Positions 22,113-30,004 of a DNA stretch of 30,006 nt are shown here, piece after piece. The number at the start of each line of letters is the position of its first letter. Within the stretch, counting starts at the first letter, position 1. Under the pieces are notes generated by a model. That model made no database searches, was not told where the DNA came from, and saw nothing but the letters and a program-made list of their open reading frames with translations. Origin of the DNA: an uncultured Alistipes sp. (GTDB taxonomy: Bacteria > Bacteroidota > Bacteroidia > Bacteroidales > Rikenellaceae); contig USCH01000018.1 in the NCBI GenBank assembly GCA_900553175.1, positions 1 through 30,006 on the forward strand, given 5' to 3'. Both the position numbers and the translations under genes were made by a program.

Positions 22113-23120
22113 CTAATTTTTCCGCTCCTCCTGCCAGATGAGGGCCGAAGCGCCGAGGATGGCGGCGTTCTTGCCCTGGATGCCGCTCGGGAGCAGCTTG
22201 ACCTTGTTCTTGAAGGTGAACATCATGTTCTCCTCCATGTACCACTGGGTCGGTTCGAAGAGCAGCTTGCCGGCCTTGGCCAGACCTCCGAAGAGGAAGA
22301 TCGCCTCGGGAGAGGTGAGGGTCACCACGTCGGCCAGCGCGCGGCCGAGCATTTCGCCCGTGTAGCGGAAAGCCTCCAGAGCGACGGGGTCGCCCTGTTC
22401 GGCGGCGGCCGAGATCATCGAGGCGTCGAAATCGTCGTAGGCGATGCTGCGCAGCTTGCTCGGCGCCGACATGCGGGCCATCAGGTCGAAAGCCGTGCGC
22501 TTGATGCCCGTAGCCGAAACGTAGGCTTCGAGACATCCCTTGCGGCCGCAGCCGCACTGGCGTCCGCCCCGCTCGACGACGATGTGGCCCATTTCGCCTG
22601 CGAAGCCGTCGTGGCCGTAGATCATTTCGCCGTTGGCCACGAAGCCCGAGCCGAGACCCGTGCCGAGCGTCACCATCACGAAGTCGCGCATGCCTTTGGC
22701 GTGGCCGTAGACCATTTCGCCGATCGTGGCGGCATTGGCGTCGTTGGTCAGGCGGATCGTCGTCGAGCCGAATGCGGCGGCGATGTCGTCGGCCAGATGG
22801 AAGATGCGGCGCGACTCGTCGGGATTGGCTTCGTCCTCGCGGAATTTCCAGAGGTTGGCGGGCGTCTCGATCGTGCCCTTGTGGTAGTTGGCGTTGGGGG
22901 CGCCGATGCCGATGCCGACCAGCTCGTAGTCGAACGAGAGGCTGTCGGCCATCGCGCGCATCGCTTCGCACAGCTCCTTCACGTAGGCGGGATAGTCGTC
23001 GAAGTGGGGGTATTTCTTGGTCGAGATGACCGATTCGGCATAGAGGTCGCCGTTTTCGTCGACCAGACCGAAAGCGGTGTTGATGCCGCCGATGTCAATG
23101 CCGATTGCGAGTTTTTTCAT
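22113..23120 (-). CDS. ROK family sugar kinase (glucokinase-like)
   Basis: 335-aa cytoplasmic ROK protein, most likely a glucose or amino-sugar kinase. It has the phosphate-binding start GIDIGGINTAFGLVDENG (7-24), the catalytic Asp127 in LTNDANAA, LGTGLGSG (152-159), and the ROK zinc motif His179 in GEMGHIV plus CGCGRKGC (Cys189, 191, 196) followed by LEAYVSATG. The usual DIGGTN reads DIGGIN here. There is no HTH N-terminus, so it is a kinase and not a NagC/XylR-type repressor. The ATG at 23120 lies 32 nt from the -7 element at 23152-23159, which is divergent from the polyprenyl synthase promoter. The sugar specificity is not deducible. Confidence 0.94.
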   Translation of the reverse strand: MKKLAIGIDIGGINTAFGLVDENGDLYAESVISTKKYPHFDDYPAYVKELCEAMRAMADSLSFDYELVGIGIGAPNANYHKGTIETPANLWKFREDEANPDESRRIFHLADDIAAAFGSTTIRLTNDANAATIGEMVYGHAKGMRDFVMVTLGTGLGSGFVANGEMIYGHDGFAGEMGHIVVERGGRQCGCGRKGCLEAYVSATGIKRTAFDLMARMSAPSKLRSIAYDDFDASMISAAAEQGDPVALEAFRYTGEMLGRALADVVTLTSPEAIFLFGGLAKAGKLLFEPTQWYMEENMMFTFKNKVKLLPSGIQGKNAAILGASALIWQEERKN

Positions 23121-23151
23121 GGGAAAAGTTTTTTCAGGTTGTTTATCTTGT

Positions 23152-23159
23152 CAAAGTTA
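23152..23159 (-). promoter_or_regulatory. ROK kinase promoter, -7 element
   Basis: Minus-strand TAACTTTG fits TAnnTTTG; the leader would be about 26 nt. An inverted repeat AGCGGA (23159-23164) / TCCGCT (23172-23177) begins at its upstream edge. Confidence 0.72.
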
Positions 23160-23177
23160 GCGGAAAATTCGTCCGCT
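23159..23177. promoter_or_regulatory. Inverted repeat between divergent promoters
   Basis: AGCGGA and TCCGCT are separated by AAATTCG and lie between the -7 elements of the ROK kinase and the polyprenyl synthase genes, where -33 contacts of both promoters would fall. It could be an operator. Both the dyad and its position are visible; regulation is inference. Confidence 0.35.
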
Positions 23178-23191
23178 CCAAAGTTTTTTTC

Positions 23192-23199
23192 TAATTTTG
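23192..23199 (+). promoter_or_regulatory. Promoter of the polyprenyl synthase operon, -7 element
   Basis: TAATTTTG fits TAnnTTTG, preceded by a T-tract. The ATG at 23236 gives a leader of about 30 nt. It drives the four-gene unit ending at 27968 as far as spacing suggests. Confidence 0.75.
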
Positions 23200-23235
23200 G
23201 GACATATTCTTCACCGAAAAGTCTTTTTTCCGATC

Positions 23236-24207
23236 ATGCTGACCAACGAGCAACTGCTCTCCGCCATCGAAAACCACCTGGCCCAGACCGGGTTCCCGGC
23301 CGATCCCGAACTTCTCTACGCCCCCATCGCCTATTCGCTTTCCGGCAGCGGCAAGCGCCTCCGGCCCATGCTGCTGGCCCTCTCCTGCGGCATCTTCTCG
23401 GACGACGTGCAGCGGGCGCTGCCCGCGGCTGCGGCCGTCGAGGTGTTCCATAACTTCACGCTGCTGCACGACGACATCATGGACAACGCCGCCCTGCGGC
23501 GCGGCAAACCGTCGGTCTATGCCCGCTGGGGCCGCAACGTGGCGATTCTCTCGGGCGATGCGATGCTCATCTGCGCCTACCGGCTGCTCTCCGAGGTGCC
23601 GGCGGCCGATCTGCAGCGGATTCTCGCGACGTTCAATGACATGGCGCTCGAGGTTTGCGAAGGGCAGCAGTACGACATGGATTTCGAGAGCCGGCAGAAG
23701 GTCTCGGTGGTCGAGTACATGCGGATGATCGAGCTCAAGACCTCGGCGCTGCTGGCCGGTGCGACGGTCATCGGTGCCATGCTGGGCGGAGCCTCCGACG
23801 AGGATTGCGCCAAACTCCGGCGCTTTGCCGTCGAGCTGGGGCTGGCCTTCCAGCTGCAGGACGATCTGCTCGACAGCTACGGCGACCGGCGTCTGGGCAA
23901 GGCCATCGGCGGCGACATCCTCGAGGGCAAGAAGACCTACCTCATGGTCACGGCGATGAGCCGGGCCGACGAGGCGACGCGCGGGGAGCTGCGGCGCCTC
24001 ATGGCCGATGCGGAGTCGGCGCCCGAACGGAAAATCGCGGCCGTGAAGGCCGTTTACGACCGTCTGGACGTGCCTCGCCTCACGGAGCAGCAGATCGAAC
24101 TGCGCTTCGACCGGGCTCTGGGGATTCTGAAGACGCTTTCGGTCGGCGAGGAGCGCACGCGCCCCTTGCGCGACTATGCCGCCGGACTCATGGGCAGAAA
24201 CAGATAA
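23236..24207 (+). CDS. Polyprenyl diphosphate synthase (isoprenyl synthetase family)
   Basis: 323-aa cytoplasmic trans-isoprenyl diphosphate synthase that elongates allylic diphosphates with isopentenyl diphosphate. Both aspartate-rich motifs are intact: LLHDDIMDNAALRRGKPSVY with DDIMD at 79-83, and FQLQDDLLDSYGD with DDLLD at 209-213; GSGKRLRP (37-44) binds the diphosphate. The chain length (FPP, GGPP or longer) cannot be fixed by eye. Pairing with ispG elsewhere in the window reflects use of the MEP pathway. I place the start at the ATG 23236, which gives the normal family N-terminus and fits the promoter at 23192-23199. Four nt separate its stop from the next gene. Confidence 0.93.
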   Translation: MLTNEQLLSAIENHLAQTGFPADPELLYAPIAYSLSGSGKRLRPMLLALSCGIFSDDVQRALPAAAAVEVFHNFTLLHDDIMDNAALRRGKPSVYARWGRNVAILSGDAMLICAYRLLSEVPAADLQRILATFNDMALEVCEGQQYDMDFESRQKVSVVEYMRMIELKTSALLAGATVIGAMLGGASDEDCAKLRRFAVELGLAFQLQDDLLDSYGDRRLGKAIGGDILEGKKTYLMVTAMSRADEATRGELRRLMADAESAPERKIAAVKAVYDRLDVPRLTEQQIELRFDRALGILKTLSVGEERTRPLRDYAAGLMGRNR

Positions 24208-24211
24208 CGAA

Positions 24212-25474
24212 ATGCCGCAAACCGTGAAACGCAGCGAGCTGGAGATCATGGCCCCCGTGGGGTCCTACGAATCGTTGGCGGCGGCCATTGCGGCCGGGGC
24301 CGATTCGGTCTATTTCGGCGTCGGGCAGCTGAACATGCGTTCGGCGTCGGCCGCCAATTTCACGCTCGACGATCTGGCGCGCATCGTGGCGTCGGCCCAT
24401 GCCGCGGGGGTGAAGGCCTACCTGACGGTCAACACCGTCGTTTACGAAGACGAGATCGCCGAAGCCCACCGGGTGATCGACCGGGCCCGCGCCGAGGGCA
24501 TCGACGCCGTGATCGCCTCCGACATGGCCGTGATCCTCTATGCCCGGCGGGTCGGCGTCGAGGTGCATATCTCCACGCAGTGCAACATCTCCAACTCCGA
24601 GGCGGTGAAGTTCTATGCGCAGTGGGCCGACACGGTCGTCCTGGCGCGCGAGCTGACGCTCGAACAGGTGGCGGCCATCCGCCGCTGCATCGTCGAGAAC
24701 GACATCCGCGGCCCGCGGGGCGAGCTGGTCACCATCGAAATGTTCGCCCACGGAGCGCTCTGCATGTCGATTTCGGGCAAGTGCTATCTTTCGCTCTACG
24801 AGACGGGGTGCTCGGCCAACCGCGGCGCCTGCCGCCAGCTGTGCCGCCGCAAATACACGGTCCGCGACCGCGAGACGGGGGCCGAGCTGGACATCGACGG
24901 CCGTTATGTCCTCTCGCCCAAGGACCTCTGCACGATCGACTTCCTCGACCGCTTCATCGCCTCCGGCGTCCGGGTGCTGAAGATCGAGGGCCGTGCCCGG
25001 GGCGCCGAGTACGTCAAACGCACGGTCGAATCCTACGATGCGGCGCTGCGGGCCATCGAGGCGGGCACCTATACGCCCGAATTGGCTGCGGAGCTCAAGG
25101 AGCGGCTGCGCACGGTCTTCAACCGCGGATTCTGGGAGGGCTACTATGCCGGGCGTCCCGTGGCCGAACACAGCGAGCACTACGGCTCGGCCGCCACGCG
25201 CCGCAAGGTCTACGTGGGCAAGGTGGTGAATTTCTACAAGCGGCTTTCGGTGGCCGAAGTGCTCGTCGAGGCGGCGCCGCTGTCGCAGGGCGAGGATATT
25301 TTCTTCACGGGCCCCACGACGGGGGTCGCCGAACAGCGGCTCGACGAGCTGCACGGCCCCGACGGCACGCCCGTCGGGCAGGTCGTCCAGGGCGACCTGT
25401 GCGCCGTCCGCACGCACGCGACGATCCGCCGCGGCGACAGGCTCTACAAGTTCGCGGCCGCCGAAAACGGCTGA
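24212..25474 (+). CDS. U32 peptidase-type tRNA hydroxylation protein (TrhP-like)
   Basis: 420-aa protein of the U32 'peptidase' family, whose YegQ/TrhP branch is now known to act in prephenate-dependent 5-hydroxyuridine formation at the tRNA wobble position. The N-terminus ELEIMAPVGSYESLAAAIAAGADSVYFG is the family start. The signature region is EMFAHGALCMSISGKCYLSLYETGCSANRGACRQLCRRKY, with Cys184, 191, 200, 207 and 211. Length fits TrhP (about 420-450 aa) rather than the 650-aa RlhA branch. The start at 24212 is 4 nt after the polyprenyl synthase stop; an upstream start would overlap it. Second gene of the four-gene unit. Family call is strong, subgroup moderate. Confidence 0.88.
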   Translation: MPQTVKRSELEIMAPVGSYESLAAAIAAGADSVYFGVGQLNMRSASAANFTLDDLARIVASAHAAGVKAYLTVNTVVYEDEIAEAHRVIDRARAEGIDAVIASDMAVILYARRVGVEVHISTQCNISNSEAVKFYAQWADTVVLARELTLEQVAAIRRCIVENDIRGPRGELVTIEMFAHGALCMSISGKCYLSLYETGCSANRGACRQLCRRKYTVRDRETGAELDIDGRYVLSPKDLCTIDFLDRFIASGVRVLKIEGRARGAEYVKRTVESYDAALRAIEAGTYTPELAAELKERLRTVFNRGFWEGYYAGRPVAEHSEHYGSAATRRKVYVGKVVNFYKRLSVAEVLVEAAPLSQGEDIFFTGPTTGVAEQRLDELHGPDGTPVGQVVQGDLCAVRTHATIRRGDRLYKFAAAENG

Positions 25475-25482
25475 TCCGGACC

Positions 25483-26898
25483 ATGCGTGCTCCGAACTCC
25501 CTTTCGTGCGAAGCGCCCGACGGCCTTCCGATGCCGCGGCGCGTGGGCGCCATCCTGGCCGTGGCGTTCGGCGTGGGGCTGTCGGTCGTCGACAGCACGA
25601 TCGCCAACGTCGCCCTGCCCGCCATCGCCCGGCAGCTGGAGATCGCCCCGGCCGATTCGGTCTGGGTGGTCAACGCCTACCAGCTGGCCGTCATGGCGGC
25701 GATTCTTCCGCTGTCGGCTCTGGGCGGCGTGTGGGGATACCGCAGGGTCTATGTCTGCGGCCTGGCGCTCTTCACGGCCGCCTCGCTCGGCTGCGCGCTT
25801 TCGGCGTCGCTTCCGGCGCTGGTCCTTTCGCGGGTGTTGCAGGGGCTCGGCGCCGCAGCCGTCACGTCGGTCAACACCACCCTGATCCGCTTCATCTATC
25901 CCCGCGCCCGGTTGGGCCGCGGCATGGGCATCAACGCCACGGTGGTGGCCGTCTCGTCGGTTGCGGGCCCCGCCCTGTCGGCCGCCGTGCTCGGCGTGGC
26001 CGAATGGCCGTGGCTCTTTGCCGTCAACATCCCCGTGGGGGCGGTCGCGCTGGTGCTGTGCTGCCGCTATCTCCCCGACAATCCCGTGCGTGCGGAGGGC
26101 GGATTCAGCTGGCGCGACGCCGGGATGAGCGCGCTGACCTTCGGTCTGCTGATGGCTTCGTTCGAGGGCTTCGCCCACGGTGCCGATCCGCTTCCGGTCG
26201 CCTGCGGAGCCGGTGCCGCGCTGCTGGTCGGGAGCCGGTTCGTCGCCCGGGAGCTGCGCGCCGGGAATCCGGTGCTGCCCGTCGATCTGCTGCGCATCCC
26301 GATCTTCGCCGTGTCGCTGCTCACGTCGGTCTGCTCCTACCTGGCCCAGATGCTGGCGATGGTCGCCCTGCCCTTCTACCTCCAGCATTCGCTCGGCTAC
26401 GACGACGTCGGTGCGGGGCTGCTGCTCACCGCCTGGCCCGCCGTCATCATGATCGCGGCCCCGACGGCCGGATACCTCGTCGAGCGGGTCCATGCCGGAG
26501 CGCTCGGCGGCACGGGCCTTGCGGCCATGGCCGCCGGACTGTTTCTGCTGGGGACGTTGCCCGACGACCCTTCGGCCGGAGCGATCGTCTGGCGGCTGAC
26601 GCTCTGCGGCGCGGGATTTGCCCTTTTCCAGTCGCCCAACAACAGCGTGCTGATCGCCTCGGCGCCGCCCGCCCGCAGCGGTGCGGCCAGCGGCATGCTC
26701 GCCACGGCCCGCCTCGCGGGACAGACCCTCGGTGCGGCGATCATGGCCCTGCTGTTCCAGCTCGTGCCCGGCGGAAGCACCCGTGCCGCCCTGCTGCTGG
26801 CCGGAGCCTTCGCCCTGACGGGGTCGGCGGTCAGCTTCGCCCGGCTGCGGCTGCCGCTTCCCGATGCGCTCGTTGGAAAACGAAAGATCCGAAAATGA
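25483..26898 (+). CDS. MFS transporter, DHA2 family (14-TM drug:H+ antiporter type)
   Basis: 471-aa inner-membrane transporter with about 14 hydrophobic segments. The first helices read AILAVAFGVGLSVVDSTIANVALPAIARQL (DHA2 motif with the D-x-T-I-x-N-V-A-L-P pattern, about residues 37-47), followed by VWVVNAYQLAVMAAILPLSALGGVWGYRRVY, LVLSRVLQGLGAAAVTSVN and AGPALSAAV. Substrates of this class are drugs, bile salts, dyes or other amphiphiles; none can be named here. Start at ATG 25483, 8 nt after trhP-like; the conserved first helix begins near residue 20. Its stop overlaps the LD-carboxypeptidase start by 4 nt (ATGA), implying coupling of the two. Confidence 0.93.
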   Translation: MRAPNSLSCEAPDGLPMPRRVGAILAVAFGVGLSVVDSTIANVALPAIARQLEIAPADSVWVVNAYQLAVMAAILPLSALGGVWGYRRVYVCGLALFTAASLGCALSASLPALVLSRVLQGLGAAAVTSVNTTLIRFIYPRARLGRGMGINATVVAVSSVAGPALSAAVLGVAEWPWLFAVNIPVGAVALVLCCRYLPDNPVRAEGGFSWRDAGMSALTFGLLMASFEGFAHGADPLPVACGAGAALLVGSRFVARELRAGNPVLPVDLLRIPIFAVSLLTSVCSYLAQMLAMVALPFYLQHSLGYDDVGAGLLLTAWPAVIMIAAPTAGYLVERVHAGALGGTGLAAMAAGLFLLGTLPDDPSAGAIVWRLTLCGAGFALFQSPNNSVLIASAPPARSGAASGMLATARLAGQTLGAAIMALLFQLVPGGSTRAALLLAGAFALTGSAVSFARLRLPLPDALVGKRKIRK

Positions 26899-27968
26899 AA
26901 ACACACCGTTTTTTCACGCTTCCGGGCCTCTCCGGACTTCTGTTCCTGCCGCTGCTCCTGTCGCTGTCCGCTGCCGGGGCGCGGGCCGATGAACCCGCCT
27001 CTGCCGCTGCGCCGCCCTCCGCATTCGTGCGGCCGCCCTATCTGAAGCGGGGCGACACGGTGGCGCTGGTCAGCCCGGCGGGCCGGCTTCCCGACGATTG
27101 CGATACGGCGCTGATCCGCGGGCGTTTCGCCTCGTGGGGGCTCCACGTCCTCTTCGGCGCGCACTGCTGCGATCGCGGGGAGGCCTATTTCTCCGCTCCC
27201 GATTCGCTGCGGGCCGCCGATTTGCAGGCGGCTCTGGACGATCCCTCCGTGAAGGCCGTCATCGCCTGCCGCGGCGGCTACGGGTCGGTGCGTCTGTTCC
27301 CGCTGCTCGATCTGGAGCGGTTGCGCGACGATCCCAAGTGGCCCGTGGGCTTCAGCGACATCACCGCGCTCCATCTGGCCCTGCGGCGTCTGGGCATCGA
27401 GTCGATCCACGGCCCCATGCCGTCGCAGTTCCGCTTCGATGCGGAGGACCCTTCGGCCGAATCGCTGCGCAGCGCGCTTTTCGGGGAGACCGTGGCTGTC
27501 GAGACCCCTCCGCACCCCTGCAACCGGCCCGGCAGAGCTTCGGGACGTCTGGTCGGCGGCAACCTCACGATGCTGTCGCTGGCGGCCGGAACGCCCGAAG
27601 CCCTGCGCTGCGACGAACCGGCGATTCTCTTCATCGAGGAGGTGGGCGAGTACGTCTACCGCCTCGACCGGATGCTGCGCCATCTGGAGCGCAGCGGCGC
27701 CTTGCAGGGGGTTGCGGGCGTGGTCGTGGGGCATCTGACCGAGACGCCCGGAGCCGAAAAGTTCGGTTTCGGCTCGCCGTGCGAAGCGGTCGCCGAGGCG
27801 CTGCGTCCGCTCGGGGTGCCGGTGGCATTCGGATTCCCGGCCGGACACGAGCGCCCCAATCTGGCCCTTTTCCTGGGCCGCGAGGCGACCCTCGAGGTGA
27901 CCGATTCGCTCACGCGACTTAAGTTCCGGGATGCTGCCGCGGACGACGCCGTCCGAAAGCGGGATTGA
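26895..27968 (+). CDS. Exported LD-carboxypeptidase, S66 family
   Basis: 357-aa member of the LdcA/MccF family, serine peptidases that remove the terminal D-Ala from muropeptide tetrapeptides or cleave related amide bonds. The triad is in place: Ser154 in VGFSDITALH, Glu248 in LFIEEVGEYVYRLDRML and His318 in GFPAGHERPN; the spacing (94 and 70 residues) equals that of E. coli LdcA. Unlike cytoplasmic LdcA, residues 1-32 form a signal peptide (hydrophobic 12-27, then ARADE), so the enzyme should work in the periplasm. The start overlaps the MFS stop by 4 nt. Last gene of the unit; a microcin-C immunity-type role is an alternative. Confidence 0.92.
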   Translation: MKTHRFFTLPGLSGLLFLPLLLSLSAAGARADEPASAAAPPSAFVRPPYLKRGDTVALVSPAGRLPDDCDTALIRGRFASWGLHVLFGAHCCDRGEAYFSAPDSLRAADLQAALDDPSVKAVIACRGGYGSVRLFPLLDLERLRDDPKWPVGFSDITALHLALRRLGIESIHGPMPSQFRFDAEDPSAESLRSALFGETVAVETPPHPCNRPGRASGRLVGGNLTMLSLAAGTPEALRCDEPAILFIEEVGEYVYRLDRMLRHLERSGALQGVAGVVVGHLTETPGAEKFGFGSPCEAVAEALRPLGVPVAFGFPAGHERPNLALFLGREATLEVTDSLTRLKFRDAAADDAVRKRD

Positions 27969-28014
27969 ATTCCGAAAACAGGCTGCATCCGTAATAATCG
28001 CGTCGATTTTTTAT

Positions 28015-28022
28015 TACCTTTG
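28015..28022 (+). promoter_or_regulatory. pepP promoter, -7 element
   Basis: TACCTTTG fits TAnnTTTG, in an AT-rich patch 47 nt after the LD-carboxypeptidase stop. The ATG at 28045 gives a leader of about 17 nt, so aminopeptidase P has its own promoter. Confidence 0.75.
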
Positions 28023-28044
28023 TGTGAATCAAATCATCTCTGCC

Positions 28045-29436
28045 ATGTTTTCAGCGAAAACCTATGCTGCGCGGCGCAGCGAACTGTGCCGGAGAATCGG
28101 CGGCGGCCTCGTGCTGCTGCCGGGCAATCCCCTCACGCCGAACAACTATCCCAACAACGCCTATTACTTCCGTCAGGATTCCACGTTCCGTTACTATTTC
28201 GGTCTGAATGTCCCGTCGCTCGCGGGGCTTCTCGATGCCGACTCGGGCGAGGCGATGCTCTTCGGCGACGACTTCACCGTCGAGGACATCATCTGGACCG
28301 GTCCGCAGCCTACCTTGCGCGAACTGGGCGCCGGTGCGGGCGTCGGGGCGACGTTCCCGCTCCGGGCTCTGGAGGAGCGGCTGCGCCGGGCCGTCGCTCA
28401 GGGCCGCCGCATCCACTTCCTGCCCCCTTACCGCGGCGAGACGAAGTTGCAGCTCTCGGCCCTGCTGGGCATCCGGCCCGAGCTGCTGCACGACTATAAG
28501 TCGGTCGACCTGATGCTGGCCGTGGCCGAGATGCGCGAACGCAAGAGCGACGAGGAGATCGAAGCCATGGAGCGCGCGTTCCTCCTCGGGAAGGCGATGC
28601 ACAGGCTGGCCATGAAGATGTGCCGCCCGGGCGTCGTCGAACGCGAGATCGCCGGGGCCATCGAGGGCATCGCCAAGTCGCAGGGGCAGGGCGTTTCTTT
28701 CCCGTCGATCGTCTCGCAGCACGGCGAGACGCTGCACAACCTCCATGCCGACGGAGTGCTCGAGGAGGGCCGGCTGCTGCTCTGCGATGCGGGCGCCGAG
28801 AGCGTGGAGGGCTACTGCTCCGACCATACGCGCACCTATCCCGTGAGCGGACGCTTCACGGAGCGCCAGCGCGAAATCTACGACATCGTGCTCGCGGCCC
28901 ACGATCGTGTGGCACGGATCGTGAAGCCCGGCATGATGTACCGCGAAGTGCACCGGGCCGCCTATCTGTGTCTGGCCGAAGGTCTGGTCGGCGCCGGGCT
29001 GCTGAAGGGTACGGCCGAAGATGCCGTGGCGGCGGGCGCCATGGAGCTCTTCATGCCTCACGGTCTGGGGCACGGCCTGGGCATGGACGTCCACGACTGC
29101 GAAGCGATGGGCGAGCGTTCGTTCGACTTCTCGTCGATCGCCGAGCGTGCCGCCGCGTCGGGCACCTGCATCTACCGGGCGGCCTGGAGGCTCCAACCCG
29201 GCACGGTGATGACCGACGAGCCGGGCATCTATTTCATCCCGGCTCTGATCGACAAGTGCCGCGCCGAAGGTCTCTATAAGGGCATCGTCGACTACGACGC
29301 CCTCGACGCCTACCGCGATTTCGGCGGCATCCGCATCGAGGACGACCTGCTGATCACCGCCGACGGCAACCGCATGCTGGGCGACGAACGGATTCCCGTT
29401 ACGGCCGAAGAGCTGGAGGCCGTCGTGGGAAAGTAA
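28045..29436 (+). CDS. pepP: Xaa-Pro aminopeptidase (aminopeptidase P, M24B)
   Basis: 463-aa cytoplasmic metallopeptidase that removes an N-terminal residue preceding proline. The N-terminal creatinase-like domain (1-165; PGNPLTPNNYPNNAYYFRQDSTFRYYFGLN) precedes the pita-bread domain, whose five metal ligands are visible: Asp248 (LLCDAGAE), Asp260 (CSDHTRTYP), His343 (MPHGLGHGLGMDVHD), Glu392 (MTDEPGIYF) and Glu432 (GGIRIEDDLL). Length is close to the family (440-460 aa). The frame extends upstream to 27931, but the promoter at 28015-28022 and the MFSAKTYAARR start favour 28045. It ends in an unremarkable GC-rich spacer. Confidence 0.95.
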   Translation: MFSAKTYAARRSELCRRIGGGLVLLPGNPLTPNNYPNNAYYFRQDSTFRYYFGLNVPSLAGLLDADSGEAMLFGDDFTVEDIIWTGPQPTLRELGAGAGVGATFPLRALEERLRRAVAQGRRIHFLPPYRGETKLQLSALLGIRPELLHDYKSVDLMLAVAEMRERKSDEEIEAMERAFLLGKAMHRLAMKMCRPGVVEREIAGAIEGIAKSQGQGVSFPSIVSQHGETLHNLHADGVLEEGRLLLCDAGAESVEGYCSDHTRTYPVSGRFTERQREIYDIVLAAHDRVARIVKPGMMYREVHRAAYLCLAEGLVGAGLLKGTAEDAVAAGAMELFMPHGLGHGLGMDVHDCEAMGERSFDFSSIAERAAASGTCIYRAAWRLQPGTVMTDEPGIYFIPALIDKCRAEGLYKGIVDYDALDAYRDFGGIRIEDDLLITADGNRMLGDERIPVTAEELEAVVGK

Positions 29437-29492
29437 GGAACGGTGAAAGGCGGGACGCGGGCCATGCCGGGCGCGGGCTCGTGCCGCCGCAT

Positions 29493-29517
29493 CACCGCAC
29501 CGCACCGCACCGCACCG
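29493..29517. repeat. Five tandem copies of CACCG
   Basis: Five uninterrupted CACCG units lie in the 149-nt spacer between pepP and the 64-aa membrane protein gene. It is a short microsatellite in non-coding DNA and may vary in copy number. No role is visible. Confidence 0.8.
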
Positions 29518-29585
29518 CGCCGTCTTCGCCGGCCCGGCTGCGAACCCGAAACGACTTGCATATACCCGAAAAAAATACCGATACT

Positions 29586-29780
29586 ATGACCTCCAAGACC
29601 AAATGGATCATCGGCTCGGCCGCGGTGCTCATCGCCCTGCTGCTCGTGGTGATCTTCTCGAAAAACATCTGGAACTGGTTCGAAAACGTGCTGGTCGATG
29701 TGCTGATCTATCTGATCGTCTTCGCGGCCGGATGGCTGCTGGGCTATTTCGGTCGCAAAAAGAAGCCGGCGGCCCGGTAG
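29586..29780 (+). CDS. Small two-helix membrane protein
   Basis: 64-aa protein of unknown function with two membrane segments, residues about 7-23 and 34-54, a short linker (SKNIWNWFENVL) and a basic C-terminus (GYFGRKKKPAAR), suggesting both ends face the cytoplasm. It begins at the ATG at 29586 after an A-rich stretch (CCCGAAAAAAATACC); no TAnnTTTG element was found. The heptamer C-AAA-AAG at 29756-29762 lies in the reading frame just before the stop. The -1 frame beyond it is open to the window end and encodes a Pro/Ala-rich stretch, so a longer frameshifted product is conceivable. I do not recognise a family. Confidence 0.75.
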   Translation: MTSKTKWIIGSAAVLIALLLVVIFSKNIWNWFENVLVDVLIYLIVFAAGWLLGYFGRKKKPAAR

Positions 29781-29799
29781 TTCGGCCCTCCGGTGACGC

Positions 29800-30004
29800 G
29801 GCGGCTCCGGATGCTCCGGCGGTCTCGACGATCCCGGCAGCCCCGGCGCCTCTGTCGTCCGGCCGTCTTGACAGTCCCGGCAGCTTCGACTGCTCCGACT
29901 GCTCCGACTGCTCCGACTGCCCCGACTGCCCCGACTGCTCCGACTGCTCCGACTGCTCCGACTGCTCCGACCGTCTCGGCAGCCCCGATTGTCCCGGCGC
30001 CTCT
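29800..30004. repeat. Degenerate 9-bp tandem array reaching the window edge
   Basis: Units follow a consensus near GACTGCTCC. Nine nearly identical copies (GACTGCTCC or GACTGCCCC) run from 29888 to 29968. Diverged units flank them on both sides: 29800-29887, and 29969-30004 with GACCGTCTC, GGCAGCCCC, GATTGTCCC and GGCGCCTCT. At 29854-29869 two units are replaced by 16 nt, a 2-nt loss that breaks any single reading frame. Both strands are free of stops over much of the array, so openness is not evidence of coding. In suitable frames it reads as Ala-Pro-Thr (plus strand) or Gly-Ala-Val (minus strand) repeats. The array probably continues beyond the window. Confidence 0.88.

Noticed and set aside
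27931..28044. Longer start for aminopeptidase P overlapping the LD-carboxypeptidase gene
   Set aside because: The extra residues are unrelated to the family and the -7 element at 28015-28022 lies inside them.
29888..29968. CRISPR array
   Set aside because: The units are 9 bp and contiguous, with no spacers, and no cas genes are nearby.
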